DNA of 64,000 nucleotides from Brachyhypopomus gauderio (taxonomy: Eukaryota; Chordata; Actinopteri; Gymnotiformes; Hypopomidae). A program made the position numbers and the translations under genes. The stretch covers positions 2,740,950 through 2,804,949 of the forward strand of contig NC_135225.1 of assembly GCF_052324685.1 (NCBI RefSeq). Direction: 5' to 3'. The notes beneath the pieces are model-generated. The model searched no databases, was not told where the DNA came from, and worked only from the letters and a program-made list of their open reading frames with translations. This document shows positions 33,655-62,193 of this stretch, piece by piece (the first letter of the stretch is position 1; every line of letters begins with the position of its first letter).

Positions 33655-33957
33655 AATCTGTTAATGTAAATGTGCATATTTTGTCAATTGTGATTTTTCA
33701 CCGCAATCAAAATTTGTCCTCCGTTTTTTACCCATCTGTGCAGTTAGAACACACACACACACACACTAGTGATTACTAGGGGGCTGTGGCTCACACGTGC
33801 CCAGAGCGGTGGGCAGGCCAAGCCCAGCACCCGGGGAGCAGTTGGGGTTAGGTACCTTGCTCAAGGGCACCTCAGTCATGGCCTCAGGACTGGGAATCGA
33901 ACCCACGACCCTCCAGTCACAAGACCAGGTCCCTACCACCAGACCACGACTGCCCGA
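33655..33957 (-). mobile_element. tRNA-derived SINE, minus strand
   Basis: On the minus strand it reads a tRNA-like head with B box GTGGGTTCGATTCCC, then CCATGACTGAGGTGCCCTTG, a GC-rich middle and a 3' part with AGATGGGTAAAAAACGGAGG. It has a longer body than the SINE at 29427. Confidence 0.7.
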
Positions 33958-34195
33958 ATCTGTGACGGTCGTCTTTTTGTATTCAGATTTATTGTTAATT
34001 TTTTCTGCCCTTTGTTTTTTTTTTATCTCAGGAGTGAAAGAGTAAAATCTTATCAAAAAGTTTGTATTGAAGAAGCCTGACAAGTTCAAGCAGGTACTAA
34101 TATTCACTCATTGCAAAAACACAATTGAGTGAGAATATCATTCGGCCTGCACCAGTGCACTGACCACACCTGTGTCCCCGTCCAGCAGTGTGAAG

Positions 34196-36513
34196 ATGTC
34201 ATATGTCAGCGACAGGCTGTATCGAGAGGTCATCGTGAAAATGATGGCGCGCTTGGCCTCGGTCGTCAGAGTCAGAGAAATCATGCCTCACTTGACATGC
34301 CTCACGTTTACTGACAAGGTAATAGTCCCATTCCAACACTACAGTGCACTAGAGACATTTGGGGTGCAGCTAACCTAGGGGAGTCTTCCTGGTAAAAAGT
34401 TGTATGTATAAAACTGTTGTATAAAGGTTGTAATAGTGTGCAACAGTGTTGAACAATGCCCTACCTGTCCATGCAGGAAGAGATAGAAGCTAAGAGGGAT
34501 ATGGCGGGAAACTACAACGCCATGGTGATGCTGCTGGACTATCTACGCAGGAGACAGAACTGGCCCGAGGAGTTCATCTGTGCACTGCGCGCTTGTGAAC
34601 ACTGGGATCTGGCAGATGCAATCAATAATGCTTATGACGAAATGAGGGGGATCAACCGTAAGATGTTCACCTCTCCACCTACTTAGAATATGATGAATTC
34701 TTGCCTTATTCTACTGCAGAAGACAATGGTGTGTTTAAGCTATGTTGTTAGCCATGTTGCTATATATATGTGTGTATGTTTTTTTATCTTCAGACCAGGC
34801 TCCTGCCTCTGTTGCAGCTGCTCGTGTTGGTGTGGCAACAGCTACCCCACCTCCACCTCTCCCCCCCATGTCTCCATCTGCTCCTGCCCCCTCCACCTCA
34901 GCTTCCGTAGCTTCAGTTCCCATGGCAGTCTCAACAACAGTAACCACAGCAACAATCCATAGTGTACCTCGCTCCGCCTCTCCTTTGCTGACTCCGGAGG
35001 GCCTGCCTGTTCAAGGAGCCCATAATGGGTCTGTCCCTGACACGATTCCCACAGCCCAGGCTATACCCTTTCCTCTTAACACACCCCTCCACTCTGTAGT
35101 GCTAGTCTCAGATCCCCAGCAAAGGGCCCCTTCTCCTGTCTTAGCTCATGAGGATGTTCACTCTCTGGGGCAAAATGAGGTCTCGGTGAATCCTGGAACA
35201 TCTGCTTTAGGCACCCTCTCTGGACCACCCTCAGATTCTGCCCCTTGCCTTCCTGCTGAGCTATTAACCACTCCTTCGTCTCTATCCAACACACCCTCCA
35301 CCACTTTGCAGTCTTCTGTTGCACCTGAGAGGAGTAAAGAGCCATTGGTAACCACAGGGAGCCCCAACCTATTAAAACACCCCATCCAAGACAGCCACCC
35401 TCCGGCCAAAGGCAGTGGCAGCTCAACCGCAAATCAGGTAATGTCATTACATACTCATAACCTGAAGAAGGTTCATTTTTATATGGATTCATTACTGGTA
35501 AATCAATATTCTATATTCTGCATTTGTAGCATTTTGTCTATTTTCTGTGCTAGCTGGTGGATAGGTTACACACCACTGTACCAAACAACTGCCAAACACA
35601 GCCAACATCGCTCGGAACAGAACGGGTCCCATCTTCAGCGTCCGATGGTCCCATTGGTGGCCAGTTGGACCACACCGATGTAGCAGATGAGTACTTAAGC
35701 AAGCCAGGTGCTCTGTTAGTAGAGGAGCCAGTGTCCATCACCTCAGATGATTTGGAGATCAGTCATGCCACCACAGAGATAGAAGTCCCAACAATGGAAC
35801 CAACGCCTGTGTCCAGCTTCCCATTGGCTGAGGAACATTTTCAGGTGCCCTGTTCAACCTCTTCTGCAGATCTGATGATCAGCAGCGCTAGTGCAAAGAC
35901 CACAGACTCTTCACCAGTGCAACATACAGATAACATTCCTGTTGAGAAAAGTTTCCCTGAAGTGGTGCCTGACATGCCAACAGACTCAGATCCTGTCTCT
36001 AATCCTGGAGCTCATGGACACTCAGTTTCAGACTCTACTCATGAAGTATCCACCCGCCTAGAAAATGGATTATTAGTAGATCCTTCTTCTAATCAGCCAG
36101 TGGAGGATCATTATGAGTCTTTTAGCCCGAGTTTGCAGCCTGGAACCCTGGTCATTTCTGGTCATTTATCTGAGAATCCCTCTATCCCAAATCTTGATGC
36201 TTGTTCTCCAAGTATAAAAGCTAATGTAATTGACACAAATGACATGTCAGTAAGTCCAAACCACAATACCCAATACAATGAGAGTGTCATTCCACCTTTC
36301 ATCTTTGAACATCAGCCCACTGTAAACAACCAGGGCAGTTCAGAACTAAATGAGTCAGCGGGGATCAATAGTCCTCAGTCAGAGCTGAGAGAAGAGGCCA
36401 GATGGGGTTTGCTGGCCCAACTTCAGACTGACCCGCGGCTTATTGCAGCCGCTGCTGCAGTCATTGGTGTGACTGCTGTCTTTTTTGCCTGGAGGCTCAA
36501 GCCCAAATACTAG
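34196..36513 (+). CDS. mavs: mitochondrial antiviral signalling adaptor MAVS
   Basis: Adaptor on the mitochondrial outer membrane that links RIG-I-like RNA sensors to TBK1/IRF3 and NF-kB. Four coding exons join in frame: 34196-34318, 34477-34657, 34794-35437 and 35554-36513 (635 residues). The N-terminal CARD (about 1-95) is split over exons 1-2 and includes RLYREVIVKMMARLASV and NWPEEFICALRACEHWDLA. Exon 3 gives a Pro/Ser/Thr-rich linker (ATPPPPLPPMSPSAP). Exon 4 carries PVQHT at 437-441, fitting the TRAF-binding PxQxT form, and three LxIS motifs. The C-terminus is a tail anchor (LIAAAAAVIGVTAVFFAW) ending in RLKPKY, as needed for outer-membrane insertion. Position next to pank2 matches the human MAVS-PANK2 neighbourhood. 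A further non-coding exon may end near 34095. Confidence 0.92.
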
Positions 36514-37925
36514 CATGAGAACCCCAACCCATGTTCCATTAGCTGAACTGTAAACCAGCACTGGTGCCTTAAGAGATCACCGAAGTATCTTAACATTAAA
36601 AAACTTATACGCATAACAGTCTTGATTCTTATATTACCTGTGATCAATTTTTGTGATGGGTCATTCATTTTCTGACAACAATCCAGTTAACATCACGTGA
36701 TGATGCTCCTGAATTAGGGTCTCCTGAATTAGATGAAACGCTCCTTTTGAACATCTGAAGAACTCCCTTGACTGGGGCATGAAGATATCGTATAGTAGAA
36801 GCATGGGGTTAAAATATCCTGCAGCTTTTTGGCACATATCTGAATTTCACTGAGGAGATTGGACTTTTCTCAAAACTGCACTACTGCATGGAGGGATTTA
36901 CTCCACCTCTGCAGTCTTATCCACTGGAACATCCTGTGTGAGTGGGGTTCCTGGGTTCTTTAAATATTATGCTTGCACTGATTTTGTGGGGTACGTCTCA
37001 TGATGTATAACCTTTCTTCATGGGTTTGGTCAACAGCGTGGCTTTAATGACAATGTAACAGATCATTTGGTGAGCACATATATTTGTGTTTTCACTGCAA
37101 AAACTGCACTGCACTCTATTGCACCAAATTGAAAATGAAAACATATGGTTAAATTTGTTATGGTTAAATTTTGTTGTCATCTGTAATACCTGTGATTGGC
37201 CATGATGCCCACAATGTGCACTAGAAAGTATTGTTTCTTAGAGTGCTAATTTGCATTTTGCAGCCTTCTGCAATATAACAGATCACTTTTGCAAATGCAG
37301 ATACTGGGATAATTATTAACCAATAATGTGTGATATACTCAAATGTACACCACAAACATTAATGAACAAAAAATTGTAATTAATGATGAAGATGTGGAAT
37401 GATTGTTTTATAAACCATTGACTAGCACTATTGAATGCACACTTACACACTGTGGTTGTGTGGAAACACACAACTGTTTGATGGCAATGTCTTACCTGTG
37501 TCATTGGGGAGGTGATATTAATAATCATCACTCTATATGTTTGGTCAGTACAGTTTACAGTGTGTAAAGAAAAGGACAAAACCAGGTTTGTTTTAAATGT
37601 GCATGGGAGATGCTCTGTGTTGTTTGAAAGACTTTCCAATTGTTTTATATTTCTTTTTACATCGTATAATTGCCACTATCTGATCATCTCTTGTGTACTC
37701 ATGAGCACTTTAAAATGGGAGACTAAACTCTTTCTTTAGGTAAAGTCATTCTTGGGTTTATGTTCTATCCTTGCCAATAGGCTGTTTGATATGTATCTGG
37801 GTACTTGTTTCGAAGCACTGGAAAACGTTTAAATGAAATAAATTGGTATTTTGAACATTATAGTGTGTCTGTTTCGTGTTTAAAATAATAAACAGTAATC
37901 ACTGACACTGTTTATGGGTATATAC
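36514..37925 (+). other. mavs 3' UTR and flank
   Basis: Long AT-rich non-coding stretch after the mavs stop. AATAAA at 37837-37842 is a good poly-A candidate, giving a 3' UTR of about 1.3 kb. No other feature was seen. Confidence 0.55.
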
Positions 37926-38372
37926 CTACTGTCACGGCTGGCCCCGCCCCCTACTGTCACTCACGTCCTTGTTTTCGTGTCCCATGTGCATTTGTTTACA
38001 TTTAGGTTGTCACGCCTTTCGGTTACTCCGCCCGTCATCATTGGTTTCACGTGTTCCTAGTTTGTTCCACTTGTTAACCTGGGCATTCGTACCGTGTTTT
38101 CAGTTAGTCTTCGCTCGTCTTTGTGTGTTTTACCACACGGCCTTAACGTTGGTGGTATCCGTGTGTGGTATAGTTTTATTTCGTGTGCTCCCCAGCCCTA
38201 TACTTATTTCTATTTCTGGTCATTTATTTATTTGTGTTTATTTGGTCTTCGAATTCTCTGCGTGTCGGTTTTGTTTTTGTGTCCGACTGGCCTTGTGATA
38301 TGACCCTGGACCGTTGCGATTCTGTCTATGGATTTGCCCTTAATAAATCTCGCTCTTGACAGAGCACATGCG
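37926..38372. repeat. interspersed repeat, possibly a solo LTR or SINE
   Basis: Starts near TACTGTCACGGCTGGC and ends near AATAAATCTCGCTCTTGACA. The TGTCA/TGACA ends and an internal TTAATAAA would fit a solo LTR, but I found no target duplication. Class uncertain. Confidence 0.35.
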
Positions 38373-38778
38373 TCCAAAATCGCTCCAAAACGAATACATA
38401 CACACAAATTGATATACACCATATATAATAACCCCCCCTCCAAAAAATGTCCCTTCAGGGGCTATATTGAAGGTACATGAACATTACAGTTGCATTTGTT
38501 CCGCGAGAAACTGCTCCCCCTTTGTTGTTGAACAACTGGATTTGGGAACTAAATGTCGAGGAAGCTAATTGGTCCAGGCGATCGAATTTGGCATGACGGA
38601 CAGCTCGGATAGCAAATCAGGATTGCGATGCTCTCTTTGTAAATATATCTAGTGACGCGCTTAGTTGGTGATTATGATCAGCGCTCAGGTAAAATGTGTT
38701 CGGGTTTATTTAGCTGGTACACCGACTGTCATCATAAAACCTCTATAAACATTTAAAAAAGCGTCGCAGACATCCGCA

Positions 38779-42630
<3,852 letters not shown>

Positions 42631-44339
42631 TCATCGGGGATCGTCCTTTAATGGCTTAGGTCATGACTGCCAGTATCTCTGGAGATTAGGGTTAGGGATT
42701 AGGCACCACACATGTCTAATCCAACAATGGCATGTAATCTCTACCCTCGTCATCCGTTATTCTAGCTTCACTTGGTTTTTAAGTAAAAATCAGATTTACC
42801 GTATAGCCTTTGTTGGCAAGTCTAGACATGTATGGCCATCTACCTGCATCGTATAGGTAAAAAAAAAATATTTGACTGCCTTTAGATTTTTTTAAGCCAT
42901 AAGCATTATCTAATGGCATTAATCAAAACATTAAATTTTTGTGAATTATTGTTGAAGCTGTAAATCACAATGTATGAAGTTACATACAGTAATGGCACAA
43001 TATGGCAAGTTTTCAAAGGAACACTGGCTGCCCAGTAATCGTCTGTCAGTGTGATTTACATTACACAGTTATAAGATATGAGCATAAGATCTAGATTTCT
43101 GGTGCACCAAACCAGACTGTTTTGACTTTGTTTTATAGCGTCAAATGGCATTTCATGTGGAACTTTCACTTAAGATTTATTTCATTTGTTACTGTTTTGT
43201 CATAATGTAAATGATGGGTTTAAGAACTTTGTAAATTACTGGTAATGTTGACACAACTATTTACACATGCTTTTTAATATCAGAATTTCAGATACTGTTC
43301 ACACTGCTCTATATTTATTTTGCTTGGACAGGGCATATTACACAGTTATCATACACAGCAGGCACATTATAGGGAACACATGTAGATGGAACTATGTTGA
43401 CATTTATTACCAGAGTCTATCATTTGAAGCATGTCCCGAGCTCTTAGTGGAGCATATTTCGTGTTTTTTTTCTGTGTGTGTGTGTGATCACTTGGATTTA
43501 GCAGATGAAAAGCTTGAACAATTTATTTTGCTCACAACTGCCTTTAACAGCCTAAGGCTGTTCTATCAGCACACTATCCAAATAATCGAATATACAGGGA
43601 TTGAATGTCTGTTCGGATCACCTTTCCACTTTGACCTCAGTGCTAGCCCGCCTGTTGGCAGTGTTTATTCTCAAATCTTTTAAAATGTTACATTGTTTAA
43701 TTTTATGCTGGATGAGATAAAATAATTCAGTTTAGTTGCATACCAATGATTATTAGGTAGTAATTACTATCAAAAGTGCCTAAGTAAACGCATTTTAATC
43801 TGTCGGGTAAAAGCCCTGTACATCTTTATGATATATATGGGCGGCTTCTTTCTGTTACAGTGGATATATATATATTGTTTTTTACTTTTTTATTTCTGAA
43901 CATATTTTGTAATAAAATGTTGCACAAATAAACTATGCACAAGAGTCATTTTATTTAGACATTGTAAAAGGCATGTTCTCGTTTCTGAAAACTTTATTAA
44001 TACACATTTAATAAAGTCAAGGTTATATCATATCAGATTTTAAGCTACACGGGTACAAACTACACAGTTTGAAGAGTTATTTGAGAACGTGAGATCTATC
44101 ACGCACGTGGAAGTATGGAAAAAAGGTTTCCCTTCACGGTGAAAGAGCCAGTGTGTGTTGTATTAAGAAGGTCCTGCCCCTGCTCCAGTTGTGCACAGTC
44201 TGGAGTCTGCTCCTCCTCTCGCGCGTGCTCCGCGTGCCCCGCCTGGCCAGCGCGCGCCCCGCTCAGCCGTGCCTATGGCCAGCTTCACCTATAAGGTCAG
44301 AAGACTTACTGGTCATCATTAGGAGTGCGGACCCTCCTC
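42631..44339. other. pank2 3' UTR and intergenic region
   Basis: AT-rich. The 3' UTR probably runs to about 43935 after AATAAA at 43911. The open frame at 43267-43683 lies within it and shows no domain. 43935-44339 holds the upstream region of loxl3. Confidence 0.5.
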
Positions 44340-44485
44340 ATAAATAACCCCGCGCTCGTGACAGGGATGCCGAGGTTTTTGCGAGTGTCTAGGCCACGTC
44401 TTTTGTATTTATGAGCTTGTTAAAAAGAAATAGCCTACGTTTCAAGGAGAAAACTGAAAAAAAAGATCGGCTTTAAACTTTTGAG
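44340..44485 (+). promoter_or_regulatory. probable loxl3 core promoter and non-coding first exon
   Basis: A TATA-like ATAAATAA at about 44340 is followed some 140 bases later by a donor site (TTTTGAG then GTAAGACT, 44485/44486). The next acceptor in a suitable place is TCTCTGCAG just before 46610, eight bases upstream of the loxl3 ATG. This suggests a 5' UTR exon and an intron of about 2.1 kb. Inferred from splice-like sites only. Confidence 0.35.
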
Positions 44486-45939
44486 GTAAGACTCGTTTGT
44501 TGAGTGATTTATACTGTTCCGATTTTGGTTTTTGCTCGTCAATGCTCTATTTTCATTAGTAAAGACGAGGCTGGATAACTGAGTAACGGTTTGGTTACAT
44601 GGTGATAAAGTTTGAGTAACGGTTTGGTTACATGGTGATAACGTAAGCTGTTCTAACGGGGGTGGGCGACACGTAGACTTCCACATGAGTGATGTATTTG
44701 GGGTTCAACATGACTGGTCTACATTGGGTAGGTCATTAGTAATTAATCTCGGCTACTACGTTTTCTGAGACGATGAGAATGAAAACCACGTATTGACCTG
44801 ATATTTTTCTTTCTTTCTTTTTATTTTTTATTGTACCTTATCCAGTTCGGTAAGTTTGACCTCAATAACCAGAATGAATGTGGTCTAATGTGGTCAGTAA
44901 TTAGACTAGTGTGTTATCAGGACTCTTAAATTGTGCTTTGCCTTTTTACGACAGAAGTCAGACAAATGACTCCACACGTCTGCTAGATGATCTCAAACTT
45001 TTATATAAGGTTGCTTGAAAAGAATTCGTTTTACTAATGCTTCCTATATAAGTCCTATATATCATATGCTGCAGTGTCTGGCCTGACTACTACCATGCCT
45101 TAAATATAGGCCTATACAAGAACACTATAAAGGAAAGTTCATTGAAAGTCCAGACATATCTTTGCATAGTGGTTCTCCTGAACTGCAGTGTTTATAGTTA
45201 TGTCCAGACGTGGTTTAAAGTATCTTCAGGTCAAAATTTCCAGATGTTTCAATATTGATGCTAATGGTAAGGTTTTTGAAACATTATACCAGGTGCAACT
45301 AGATCTTCTTATATAAGTAAATAAATGAGTTTCGCCTTGTTAAAATCAGCCTTATGTGAATTCTGCATGCATCCAGATTTACACATTCCTTACACATTCA
45401 ATTTACAAATCACCCAGTGCGCAGTGAGTGAGAGTGTGATGCTAATATAGGCAATATGTTAGATCTGAATATTGAATATATATAGTAGTCACATCTATAT
45501 TTACAGATACACTGAGTGAATTATTTATGATTCTTTGAAGCCATATTTATATGTAGGCTTAACAAACGGTCTAGAATAGATTTGAGATATAGCAATTGTA
45601 CATGGAGACATCTGTGGTAGGCATGTTTGAGAAAATAAAAGAGAGAAAGAGAGACTCCTATGTGTATAACCAACTATGAAGATGCACGTAGGAAAAGTCA
45701 GATCAGAGTCATTTCATGGGTGAACGTGGAACTATGGAGACATGTTTCCTCATGTCCAAAGAAGTGAAAAATGGTTCTTTGTTTTATACCATGACCCAAG
45801 CTTACCAGGTCACATAGGTTGAAGATGAAGGGTTATTTTCAAATGGGTGATGAAAGCAGGATCTTGGTGTGATGCATAATGTGCATAATTTGCTCATCCG
45901 AACGGGTGGTGGTGAAAGCACACTCACTAGTGTTATCTC

Positions 45940-46105
45940 TCTCTGTTTCTCCCCCACCCCGAGGAGCCTGCGGTTCACTAGATGCAGCGTCTCCTCTGGG
46001 CTCCTGGTGCTTTAACACTGGGCCCCAGGGAACGACATTTCATACCTTGTACTTGTATAATGTATGAGAATAAAGTCTTTCCGATTCTGATTCTGATTCT
46101 GACAT
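45940..46105 (+). repeat. retroposon-like 3' tail with (GATTCT)n
   Basis: A segment with GTATAATGTATGAGAATAAA ends in four near-perfect TGATTC hexamers (about 46082-46101). A poly-A-signal-like word followed by a short repeat tail is usual for fish non-LTR retroposon ends. Source family not identified. Confidence 0.4.
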
Positions 46106-46228
46106 GGTACACATAGAGAATGTTTTGTTAGCTCCATAGAGCCAGAGGTTCATCCCTTTATTTTTACAATCTCAATCTGTTTACTTTTCTAAAAACTACA
46201 CAGCTGGTTCACATCAGGCTTCCATACA

Positions 46229-46541
46229 CACAGATTTACACACATGGGCAGGTATACTCAGATTTACACACATGAGCAGGTATACTCAGATTTACACACA
46301 TAGGCAGGTATACTCAGATTTACACACGTAGACAGGTATACTCAGATTTACACACGTGGGCAGGTATACTCAGATTTACACACGTGGGCAGGTATACTCA
46401 GATTTACACTTGTGAGCAGGTATACTCAGATTTACACAAATAGGCAGGTATACTCAGATTTACACACGTGGGCAGGTATACTCAGATTTATACACGTGGG
46501 CAGGTATACTCAGATTTACACACATGGGCAGGTATACTCAG
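46229..46541. repeat. 28-bp minisatellite upstream of loxl3
   Basis: About eleven copies of a unit with GCAGGTATACTCAGATTTAC plus an eight-base variable end (ACACGTGG, ACATGAGC and others). It lies in the presumed first intron of loxl3, ending about 70 bp before the coding exon. Confidence 0.85.
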
Positions 46542-46617
46542 ATGTTCTGCTTCTGTTTAGGACACTATCAAAGGATTTTTCTCTCTCTCCCACCCTAATT
46601 TCTCTGCAGATCTAGAT

Positions 46618-58311
<11,694 letters not shown>

Positions 58312-59772
58312 TCCAGCACGTTCCTCTTTACATATTAATCCAGTTAGGACCATATACAATATATAATCCAGATTACATTACTTCATCCAAAAACATAATC
58401 CAGGTATCATATATTGTACCTCATTGCCAACCTCAACACAGCAGAAAATCTATGAAGACACTGAAAGGCAATCAGTTAAAGATGGGCATTAGTCTCTTGA
58501 CTGCAGGAGAGATCTGAACATTTATCCAATCCATCAGTGCACTTTCAGTATTTAATAAGTTCTTTATTCTGTCCAGTGGCATAGACTTGTATTTCTGTTT
58601 CATGGTATTGATGAAATTTAAAAAGAAAGACCATATTAGCATATGATACACTAAGGCAGTTGCCTTCTACTTGAAAGACATTTTATTACACAGGGCCATT
58701 TAACATAAAAGTGCATCAGTGTGCATGAATGTGGATTCCATGTATCATAGCATTGCACCAGTGAACAGGATTTAACAAAGCATTTTGCATAATGGGTGTG
58801 TCTAAGGCACTGACGATAGACAATCTTAAAAGATCCAGTGTTCCAGTTTTCTTACCTTTGATCTGGTTTTGTTAATGTTTTCAGGGCATTTTCCAGTATT
58901 ACCTACTCTTCTCTAGGCATTCTTGAAATAATTTTTTAAGCTAAACTAAATGAAAATGTATTTATACTATATGAACCACAAAAGATAAGAAAACCTTGAG
59001 TTGTTGTCATAACTAAATAAAATTAGTTTTCATTAGTTATCATGTCTTGCTGATTCTGATAGAGTCCAACATGTCTGTGGGGATACTTCACTACATAGGG
59101 AATGAGTCTTTGAGGATACTTCACTACATAGGGAACAGGTTTGTGAGGATACTTAACTACATAGGAAACTAGTCTTTGAGGATACTTCACTACACAGGGA
59201 ACAGGTTTGTGAGGATACTTCACTACATAGGGAACGAACTTGTGAGGATACTGTGCTGTATAGGGATCAGGCATTTATTAGCATTTGGAATACTGTTTAT
59301 TGTCCCAACATAACATTGATGCAAACATATCAACTGGTTCAAGTATTCCAAAGTATTTACTACAAAATATTTAAGGCGCTTTATTTGAATTTCGTTGAAA
59401 AAATCTCAAATGTAATAGTTTCAAGTCAAATACTTGGTGTTAAATCCTCAGAAAATCTACTGAAGATGCCCAACACTAAAAGCAGAGGGCAGCAGTAAAA
59501 TAGCTCTTAGTCTACAGATGTAGACAAAATGGAAATACCATTGTCCTCCTTCAGTGTCATACAAGTTGTCTCTGGTTCCATTGAACAAACAAGAGGGTGC
59601 AACTCCAACAGGCCCAAAGCAACAAAATAAGCATTTGCTATGCAACATTAGACACTGAATGCCATCCACATTTTTTCTATATTCAAACATTTTAATCCTC
59701 ATCTTTGTCTCTCTTAATTTATTTTCTCCTTTTGTGTATTTCTCTCCTGTCCCGTGCTGGATCTTCTTGGTG
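58312..59772. other. loxl3/htra2 intergenic region with 33-bp minisatellite
   Basis: The two genes are convergent. About six copies of a unit with GAGGATACTTCACTACATAG lie at 59070-59270. AATAAA on the minus strand at 59718-59723, some 50 bases past the htra2 stop, is a probable htra2 poly-A signal. Nothing else was seen. Confidence 0.6.
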
Positions 59773-62193
59773 TTATTCTGTGAACTCGGGGATCACATGC
59801 AGCATGAGAAGGTCCTGACCCCTCTGGACCACCATGTTGATGCTGTCACTTGTCCGCACAGCATTGTAGATCTCTTCAGACGTGCTTACCTTCACCCCGT
59901 TAACCTCTACAGCAATGTCCCCTGACTTTACACCAGCCCTGAAATTCACAAAAGCATGCCAGGTTGCCATATATATGTAGAAGCCTCTGTGATTTTGTTC
60001 TAAGAAATAATTGCACTTTTAGGGGGGTTTCTGTTAGAAGAGCAGTGCACAAAAATAGATGATCATAATCCATTGAACCAGATCGTTAAGCTACTTTAAT
60101 CACAATTATTATGAATGATGAAAAAGTCCATTCATGTCTGAATAGCGTGCAGGATAGCCACTCTGAACATCTTTAGAAGGTCCATCTTGCTCCTGCCTAC
60201 CTTTGGGCTGGAGATCCGGTGATGACACGATGAATTAGGATTCCATGAGTCACATCCGGGAAAGAAGAGTCCCGCATCTTCAGTTCGGTGATTATACTGA
60301 AGAACAAGGAAGAGCAAACACATCAACAACAACTACACCTGCTTGGTTCCATCTATCCACCCACCATCATCATCATCAGCAGCACTGATGCTGTATTTTG
60401 GCACCTGGGTGTGAGAGTCAACATCATCACTCCAATGTAGCGCCGTTTGGTCTCAGACTCACTGAACCAGGACTCTGGAAACAGAATTAGAGTCAGAACA
60501 ATGAGAGAGCTGAAGTCAGGATCACTAATGGAACCAACCAACGAGGACCAGAATCTCTCTTACTCTTTCTGTCTGCCGCACGATCCAGGAACAGCCGGAC
60601 TCGGTCTGAGGGAATGGCAAAGGAGATCCCAGCGGTCACTTTCATGGTGTTAATGCCAATGACCTCACCATCCTGAACATCAGACAGGTTAGAAAGGTCA
60701 TTAGGGAAATCTAACTTATCATTCCAGCTCAGTGTGCGTAGATAGCATGTCCTTAACAAGGAGTTATCTTTACTCTCAATATTAAGAACTCACCAAATTA
60801 ATAAGTGGACCGCCCGAGTTCCCAAACTGTGGACAATTCAGAAAGAATTTTAGGTTACACATAACACATCAGTACAAATATGACAAGACTCTTCTGCCAA
60901 ACGTCTGTGTGTACACTGTTGACATTACTGAATGCAACAGCCCTTACTGTTGCTGCATGATAATAAATCACAGCTGTTTTGTAGATAGTTCGTTCAGTGC
61001 ATGCTCACATCTATGGCGGCGTCGGTCTGTATGTAGTCCATGTTGCCGTTGGCCAAGCCCAGTTCTTTGCTGCCTCTATGAGCGGAACTGACTATGCCAG
61101 ACGTAATAGTATTGCGCAGGGCAAACGGGCTCCCCATGGCAACCACGAACTCTCCCTGACGGACATCTGACGACTGGCCAAGATGCAACGTCGGTAAGGG
61201 ATTCTTGAAATAAAACACAGTAACACAAAGCATGAGTGACGGAAGCGGAGAGGGCAGATTCAAAGCAGAAACGTGAACCGCTGAAACACACATCTGTTCA
61301 CTTTATCCATCGGCTCAAGCACAGACTCATCGGTTACCTTGGCACTTATTTTAATAGTGGCGATATCTGCGACCTGGTCCACGGCCTGCACTGTGGCGTT
61401 GTAGCTCTCCCCATTGGTCAGTTTGACACGGACACCACGTTTGTTCGCTACAACATGAGCGTTGGTCACTATTAGACCATCACTACTGATGATGAAGCCA
61501 GAACCGTTAGAGATGGGAATCTCTCTGCCGGAGAACGGATGCCTGTAGAGGAACAATTCACAATAATACGGCAGAATAGTCATTTTTCATGATTTTCACT
61601 GTAATTTATGATCTTTCAAAATAATTAAACTGTTTAATCAAGATGTATTCACATATAACTTCTAGGACATGTTATAGTTTTCTCAGAGGTCCAACTCACC
61701 GCCCCAGGATCTCGATGTAGACCACGGCAGGTGCGGACTTCTCCACCACGTCCGCTATGAAGTTGTACTGGTACCTGGGGCTGTCGGGCTTGGACGGGGA
61801 GGCGCACTGGGCCGTGGGCGCCACGTAATCTAAGAAACTGTTTCTGGATAGACGTGCTGTGTGAAAAACCTCCTTGTGCTCGTCTTTAACTCTGTACAAC
61901 ACCGCTCCACCGAGACCCAGACCCAGCGCGACCGCTGCGAGGCGCCTGGTCACACCCGAGCCGCCACCAGAACCGCCACCCGGGTCTCCGGTTGACACTG
62001 GACTCGTCGGCGTGTGTGCGTTTGCCCTGGTTTGTTTCTCGGAGGTGGTACTGGAGAAACGTCTCACAAGCCTCCGAGCCCACAGCAGGTCCGGGTTCTG
62101 ACCCACCTCCACCAGGGTCCTCATGAGTGTGTTAGGACGTGCTGCCATACCGCCCCAGGTGATCGCTAGGCTGAGTAACCGGTCACGGATCAT
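59773..62193 (-). CDS. htra2: mitochondrial serine protease HTRA2/Omi
   Basis: Trimeric intermembrane-space protease for quality control that promotes apoptosis when released. Eight minus-strand exons join in frame: 62193-61700, 61542-61338, 61203-61009, 60826-60794, 60672-60564, 60474-60405, 60296-60201 and 59938-59773 (455 residues; human 458). A basic N-terminus ([18 protein letters not shown]) suits mitochondrial import and is followed by a hydrophobic anchor ([16 protein letters not shown]). The catalytic triad is His194 (TNAHVV), Asp224 (VADIAT) and Ser302 (GNSGGP), each four less than in human. The PDZ domain fills the last ~90 residues ([15 protein letters not shown]...). Ser302 sits in a 33-nt exon. 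A second ATG at residue 16 (MAARPN) is an alternative start. Residues 131-134 are ASPS, where human has AVPS. Confidence 0.95.

Noticed and set aside
43267-43683. 138-codon ORF downstream of pank2
   Set aside because: Lies in the AT-rich pank2 3' UTR before its poly-A signal, with no ATG context or motif of note.
44153-44347. 64-codon hydrophobic ORF upstream of loxl3
   Set aside because: Looks secretory by composition but has no start support or homology and overlaps the probable promoter.
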